From Torreya grandis (Eukaryota; Streptophyta; Pinopsida; Cupressales; Taxaceae): a stretch of DNA of 64,000 nt. The stretch spans positions 2,328,501-2,392,500 of the forward strand of contig JARHVA010002682.1 in the NCBI GenBank assembly GCA_037957365.1. The letters run 5' to 3'. Shown here in pieces: positions 58,268-64,000 of the stretch. Within the stretch, counting starts at the first letter, position 1, and each line of letters starts with the position of its first letter. The notes below the pieces were generated by a model. It saw only the letters and a program-made list of their open reading frames with translations, was not told where the DNA came from and did no database searches. The position numbers and the translations under genes were made by a program.

Positions 58268-59520
58268 CTAATTATAATCTACCTTAAGGTTAAATCATTT
58301 TTATTTAGCTAAATGGAATAAATTTTTATAATTTCTAGGGATTGATGCATTTAGGAGAAAATAATTCAATAATCAATCTTAAAACAAATCACACCATAGC
58401 TAATTTTGGAACCAATATAAAAATTATCCATTAAACTAAATATCTTATTCATATTGCGCATGCCAACCATGGGAAGAGATAATCCTATCACATAATTAAT
58501 TACAACCATGAAAAGTCCTATATGAGGTACACAACCTATGGTTTTTGCACTTGTTACACTAAGAACAAGTTATACCACTACATACACCAACTCAAGTGTT
58601 AGGATCAGGATCTACACCACCCTCAAGATTAAATATTAGTGATTGAGGTAGAATAAATTAATCAAGATAAAATTTAGGAGAATGTACTTATGAAATAAGT
58701 AGCTTTTAGGCTATGAAAACTTTCCAATAACAAAATTTAATGTATAAAATGTCATGAAATTAACAAAGTATAGAGTTTTAAATGTTTTAGAACATGTAAA
58801 AAAGTATGAAATAATTTGGAACACTAAGGGAATAACTATACCCCACCAAATAGTAATCCATTTTTATACCACCCATCTTGATAGTGCACATAATTGTTAT
58901 CAAAAATATGATTCACATTTCATATTAATGGACTATGATCAGTTGAGTTAAGCTTTTCTTAAGGATTTTTCCATCCCAAAGTTCAGAAAATAAAGTATAT
59001 CTACACTAAAGGAGATTAAGTAAGATGCCGCAAAAATGATCAAAACTTATGATGTAAATTCTTAAAGATTGATCTCTTATATTTCATATGAGATCCATAT
59101 TTTAAAACATACCCAATGGTTTTTGGGTGGTTTTATTATACTTCTTTTTTAAAGATTTTTCAATGTGTACTTTCATATAACTAATGGAAGATTTGGAAAA
59201 TATTTTAAGTGCCAAAGTATTTGGGAGTGTATATCCTAGGGTCAATCCATTTATGGAGGGGTATATTCTTACAATGAATACTCAACTTTAGAAGTTAACT
59301 TCTAACAACATATATGACACTAGAAATGGGTTGTGGTGGATCAACTATGAATTATACGGCTAAAAAAAAAAAAAAACTATCCCATGTGTAATATTTGAGT
59401 GTTACTTAACTCATGTGAAGTATGTTAAGAATATCATGATTACAAGGCCTTGTCGATGGTAAAAATTATTATGTCAATGAGTCAACCCTTTTGCCTATTA
59501 TGAAGTTTAAGATGGAATCA

Positions 59521-59766
59521 TACTAGTTTAATCATAGGGGGTCTAAAGAACAAGAATTTATCCTAAGGTTCATAGAGAGGTTTTTTAATAATTCTAATAT
59601 TAATTCAATAAATATAAAATTAAATAATGCATCATTATGTCAAACTAGTTTATTCATAGGGGTTTAAGGAATAAAAATTGATTCTAACATATCTAGAGAG
59701 GTTTTTAAATAATTCTTTGAATAATTCAAAAAATAAAATATTGAATTATGTATCATTATATTTCAT
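59521..59766. repeat. Diverged tandem duplication, about 122-bp unit
   Basis: ACTAGTTTA starts at 59522 and 59644. Both copies share TCATAGGGG, AGAGAGGTTTTT, TAATTC and TATCATTATRT in order. The copies are diverged. Confidence 0.7.
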
Positions 59767-59929
59767 AAATCAAATAATTATTTAATAATAAAATTAGAAT
59801 GAGATAAAAAAATAATAATGCAACCTATCCAATAAATAAACATTTATGAAAGATGTAATCTCTTGAAGGAAAGATAGTTAATCTATATAATTTTTTTATC
59901 AATGTATCTCTTATATCAATCACTCAATG

Positions 59930-60520
59930 CCACAAGGTCTAAAATAAAACAATATAAAATAAATAAAATAAACCAAAAAATAAATAAAATAAAGGAAAGT
60001 GAAAACCCAACAAAGAAACATAAACTAAAGCTATCATACTCAATTAACACTATCATCTTTAAGACAAAACTTTAAAAGAAACTTAGAAAAAACTAAGAAA
60101 TATACAAATTATTTTTAATAATCTAATAACAACTTCTACTATAATAAGATAAGTAGAATAACAAAGAAAAATAATAAACACAATTGAATGAAATATAATA
60201 ACAACTTTAATAAGCAATTCAAATACACTAGAAATAGTAAAAAGCAACAAAAATAATCTAAAACTAAATAATAAATAGTAACAACTAATACTAAAAGATA
60301 AAAAAATGTAAACAAGTAATAAAACTAAAACAAAACATAAAAAAAGTGTAATATCAATATAAAACTATTCAAAATAGAAAGGTAAATAATCAAATATAAA
60401 AAAAAAAATAGAATGAAAATAATTTATCTAAAACAGAAATAAAATTCTAACTATAACAAAAATAAATAGAAATATAACTAAAATAAGAGAAATTTGTGAT
60501 ACTTGGAACCATAATCAATT
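59930..60520. repeat. A-rich low-complexity tract
   Basis: About 590 bp dominated by A with AAAT, AATA and AACA words and few G or C. No strict period. Confidence 0.7.
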
Positions 60521-61494
60521 TAGAGGTGTAAAAAATATGACTTTATTGAGAAATAACTGACATGAGTTTTATTAAAAATATAATCTTTATAAGATAATCA
60601 ACTTACAATCAATGGATTGACAATTTTTTCACAAATTGTGAGGTATTCATCATTATCCGGGTTAAGCATAAGAAGTTATGTGCATATAAATTCATATCTA
60701 TAATCATAAAATGATATTAATGTCTGATAATCTTCAAATAATTAATTATGAATAAATAAATAAAACTAGATATATTTATGTTATTTAATAAGATTACTTC
60801 ACCTTTAGAGAAAACATTGTTTGGTTTTTATGCAATTCATTATTCCATCTCAAAGATACTTGCACAAAGGAAGAAAACATGGAAAACTTTCAAACTTGGA
60901 AGATTTCATGATACATGTATGTTTATCCTTTTGTTATGATTCTTCAAAATCTTCATAAAGTAACTCTCTTTGAGGTAGTTTTGAATCAAGTTAAAAATAA
61001 CTTTTAGTTAGTTGCAGTTAAAGTTAATTAAATTTTAAAAATTGAATTAGTTACAAGTTATAAAGTTTATAATTTAATTTTATAATTTAAACTTTAAAAA
61101 AAATTCAAGAGATTAGATAATAAATATAGACCAAATTAATAATTATAATGCATGGAAGACCTTTGACTTGTTTAGACATCAATTCAAATAATTATTTATC
61201 TATGCATACACTAAATACTAACACTGAAATATTTTCAAATGCTAAACACTAATATTCCATAAATAGTATTTATCCATTAATGATCATAATTAAGTATAAT
61301 AAATTATAGTATGCTAATTTTATATTTTGATAGAATAAAAAGTACAACTTTTATACAAAATAAAACATATAATTACCAACATTTATCTATCCACAAACTA
61401 AAAAATACAAGTACCAAAATAAAAATATACTAATATATCAACTAAATAATAAAAAATACATCAAATGAAACACCAAGTCACTTTGAATCACTCT

Positions 61495-62160
61495 TAGAAA
61501 CCAAATATATCAATGAAGTACCCTTATTTGTTTGGTACTTAGTGTGTTCTATTGAATCCATAGGTAATTCAATCAAACTCATACATACACAACTATCATT
61601 AACCTCGACCTTGACTTTGTTCAGCACACGAGTCACTAAGGTCTGATCTATAGGGATGATAGTGTGTTTCTTATTTTAAAAGATATTATTATCAGGTATA
61701 GGAAAACAAGGCCTTGTAATCAGTGCCAAAAAAGGATTTGAATAAAAAAACTTAGGATTCCAAGCATAATTTTAGGTTGAGTAGGCAAAGTAGCATCATG
61801 TGGAATGGATTTAATGATAGTGTGAATTTTTTGGGAAGATTCACTTAGAGTACCTCATCCATAAGAATGAGATATTCAAGGGGATAACCTAAAACCTCTA
61901 GATGTACCATGAAAATTCAATGAAAATGAAAGAATATTATCAATCAAATTCTAGAAAATGGGGTTAGATACATCAAATTGGATTGAAACATGAGGTCCAT
62001 GATTGAAGGACTGAGAAAATGTGATATCATCCTTATTATAACAAAAATTTATACCATGAGAGTTATCCCATGAAGAAGTAACCTCACTTTGTCTATCACT
62101 ATTTTTTCTTCATATATTTATCCCTGAATCATGGAAGTCTAGGGTCTATCCTGACATGTT
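61495..62160 (-). pseudogene. Unidentified decayed coding-like stretch
   Basis: On the minus strand, successive frames read like protein: S-W-D-N-S-H-G-I-N-F, D-D-I-T-F-S-Q-S-F-N-H-G-P-H-V-S near 62050-61980, and D-Q-T-L-V-T-R-V-L-N-K-V-K-V-E-V near 61650-61600. Base composition is less AT-rich than the flanks. Stops separate the runs. I do not recognise the family; an old retroelement protein is the simplest guess. Confidence 0.3.
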
Positions 62161-64000
62161 TTTGAAATAAAATGAAAAAAAAAATTATATAGTTAAATAT
62201 CTATAAATTGATATCAAAATTTATTTATTCATTTAAATTTATTCGTAATAAATTGAGAACCAAAACATCTGAAAATTACCAAATCATTTGAATAGTGCCA
62301 TTACTTATAATTTTCAATGAAATAACTAAGTGCACATTTGAAATCATAGTGATTAATATATTTCAAAATACCAATGTAAACCTTGAACTATATTTCTAAC
62401 TCTAAAAATCATGTCAATATTTTCCTAATATTCAAACAGTTTTAAAGATGTTCATCAAATCAAACAAAAACCCTAATCATTAGATTTTATCAAACAATCA
62501 CATACTTTATAGATTCTTGAATGCAACCCAAAAAACATTATAAAATTATATCAATAATAATTTTTGTGTTCAAGTACCCAAATCATTACACAAATCATAT
62601 GATCCATTTTAAATGAAATGAGTAAACCCTTAAAGTTATGCAACCTATATCACTTTATGAATTCAAAAGAATAATTGGTATGTAAGTAGTCAAAACCTTA
62701 TATGATATAAATACCACTTGAACCTCTGCATGCAAAAATTACTAAAATATCCCCATAAAGTTGAAAATTTTATAAACATGACTAATTTTTAAAATAACTC
62801 AAAAATAAAAATAAAAATAAAATATCTATTTTCATAAATAACTTTTGATACTCATTATAGCAAATGGCTACAAGCCATAACTCAAATACATGTAAAATAT
62901 ATACCATCCAAATTTCAAAATATAAATAGTTAAAACCCTTGAGATTGTAACCCCATTTATTTATTGAAAAAAATGAATCTCTTTCACACTAAATGGCAAC
63001 AAATCAAACTCAAATGCCTGATAGATATTACTCTATGACTCAAAATCCATGCAACAATTGTATATTTTCAAGCTCAAAAACCTCTTGAATACTTCACATA
63101 GTTCTTTGAATTTTTTCAAAACAACATAAAGAGAATAATACCAAACCCAAATTCATTTAAAAAATTAATTTATTTTTCAAGTATGTAGAGATGAATGGGT
63201 TTGATCTCTTCCTTATTAGCCATTATGCAACATAATGATAGATTTAGTTGTTTGGAATAATCAACATGACTCAAGAAATCACATATATCACTCACACATA
63301 TTTTTAAGATAAGTATCATGAAATATTGAAAATAATCATGTGAATAAATTATCAAATAAATTATTACAACTATAATGACAAATGCTATGAAGAATCGCAT
63401 TCTTAAGATTTTGAAAAGTCTAAACAAACAACTACAAGTTGTATATGATATTTTTACACTTTCCTTCCATATAGCCTTTCATTCATAATGCTATAGTTAT
63501 TATATATTTAAAACTAAAGAAATAAGAAGCTATTTAACTATGGTGACTATATATAGCATGAAAAAGAAAAAAATACATGCATAGTCATTATTTTACATCT
63601 AATTTATGAAAAAACTATATCATTCATGTATCTCTTTAAAATACATTTTAATAAAAATTGAATGATTTCATTATCGAAATAGATATATCCTTATTTTAAA
63701 TGAATATGATAATAACCTAACTAACAAAATGAAGTCTATAAGAATCAAATAGTGCATATATTGATAAAGGCTCAAGATAGAGAATAGTCAAAACCTTCAT
63801 AAACTAAAGTTCTTGTATAGAGAAAACTTTTATAGACTTCATCTTCCACCCAGATAGCTTGCCACTAAAAATTGTTGAAAAACAAATCCTATTATGTGAG
63901 GTGATTTACATAACTTCTCATTCAATGAGATTTATGGTGATGTGTCCACTATCTTAATGGATATTTACTATATCAAAAAAAAAATCCAATTACCAATTGA

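Larger units (their letters stand above)
58268..64000. other. AT-rich right flank, mostly unassigned
   Basis: No host gene or element domain is recognisable. Open stretches of 65 codons (58754-58951, plus) and 85 codons (63170-63427, minus) have no family resemblance and may be chance. The features I can support are a tandem duplication (59521-59766), a very A-rich tract (59930-60520) and a coding-like decayed stretch on the minus strand (61495-62160). Confidence 0.3.

Noticed and set aside
1..64000. CRISPR array, bacterial operon or organelle insertion.
   Set aside because: No regularly spaced short repeats with unique spacers, no ribosome-binding-site-led gene clusters, and no plastid or mitochondrial gene readings. 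All large repeats are LTRs, minisatellites or palindromes.

Overview
This window looks like intergenic DNA from a large plant nuclear genome. It is strongly AT-rich, and I found no intact host gene, no rRNA or tRNA gene and no CRISPR array. Nearly everything recognisable is LTR retrotransposon, mostly decayed Ty3/Gypsy and younger Ty1/Copia copies nested inside one another. The archaeal-type RNase H domains place at least two Gypsy elements near the plant Tat/Ogre group. A big-genome plant, possibly a gymnosperm, is my inference; the sequence does not fix the species. Family assignments come from translating by eye, not from searches.

Layout, left to right. Positions 1-14534 hold Gypsy-1 (+): the end of its 5' LTR, a decayed gag, a tandemly duplicated protease region and its 3' LTR. 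It is interrupted by a foldback palindrome (3990-4855) and by a 1.39-kb LTR pair (5101-6495 and 9957-11350) around a pyrimidine-rich interior. Positions 15775-28190 hold Gypsy-2 (+), with domains in the order gag, protease, archaeal-type RNase H, reverse transcriptase, RNase H, integrase. A minus-strand Gypsy-3 (15900-22909, target duplication TATCA) splits its gag. Positions 32400-58267 are Gypsy-4 (minus), with RT, RNase H, archaeal-type RNase H and integrase at 49400-46150 but no gag or protease.

Inside Gypsy-4 sits Copia-B (36474-45796, target duplication TGAAT), a three-LTR composite with an internally deleted polyprotein. Copia-B's middle LTR is split by Copia-A1 (37396-42033, target duplication ATATG), about 30 bp downstream of that LTR's TATA box. 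A second copy of the same family, Copia-A2 (53366-58169, minus, target duplication CGAAG), sits in the right LTR of Gypsy-4. That LTR also carries a 2.7-kb insertion with a poly(A)-like tail (50193-52930). Positions 58268-64000 hold AT-rich unassigned sequence.

The most notable system is the Copia-A family. Both copies encode only Gag plus a protease-like domain (516 codons, open in A1), lack integrase, and keep the same remnant of RT/RNase H, so they probably moved using enzymes supplied in trans. Their LTR 3' ends carry a ladder of primer-binding-site modules: three TGGTATCAGAGC-type sites, each two bases after a CA terminus, one of them now inside the LTR. Their U3 region and the end of gag share clusters of a CpG-rich palindrome, ACCGACGTCGGT.
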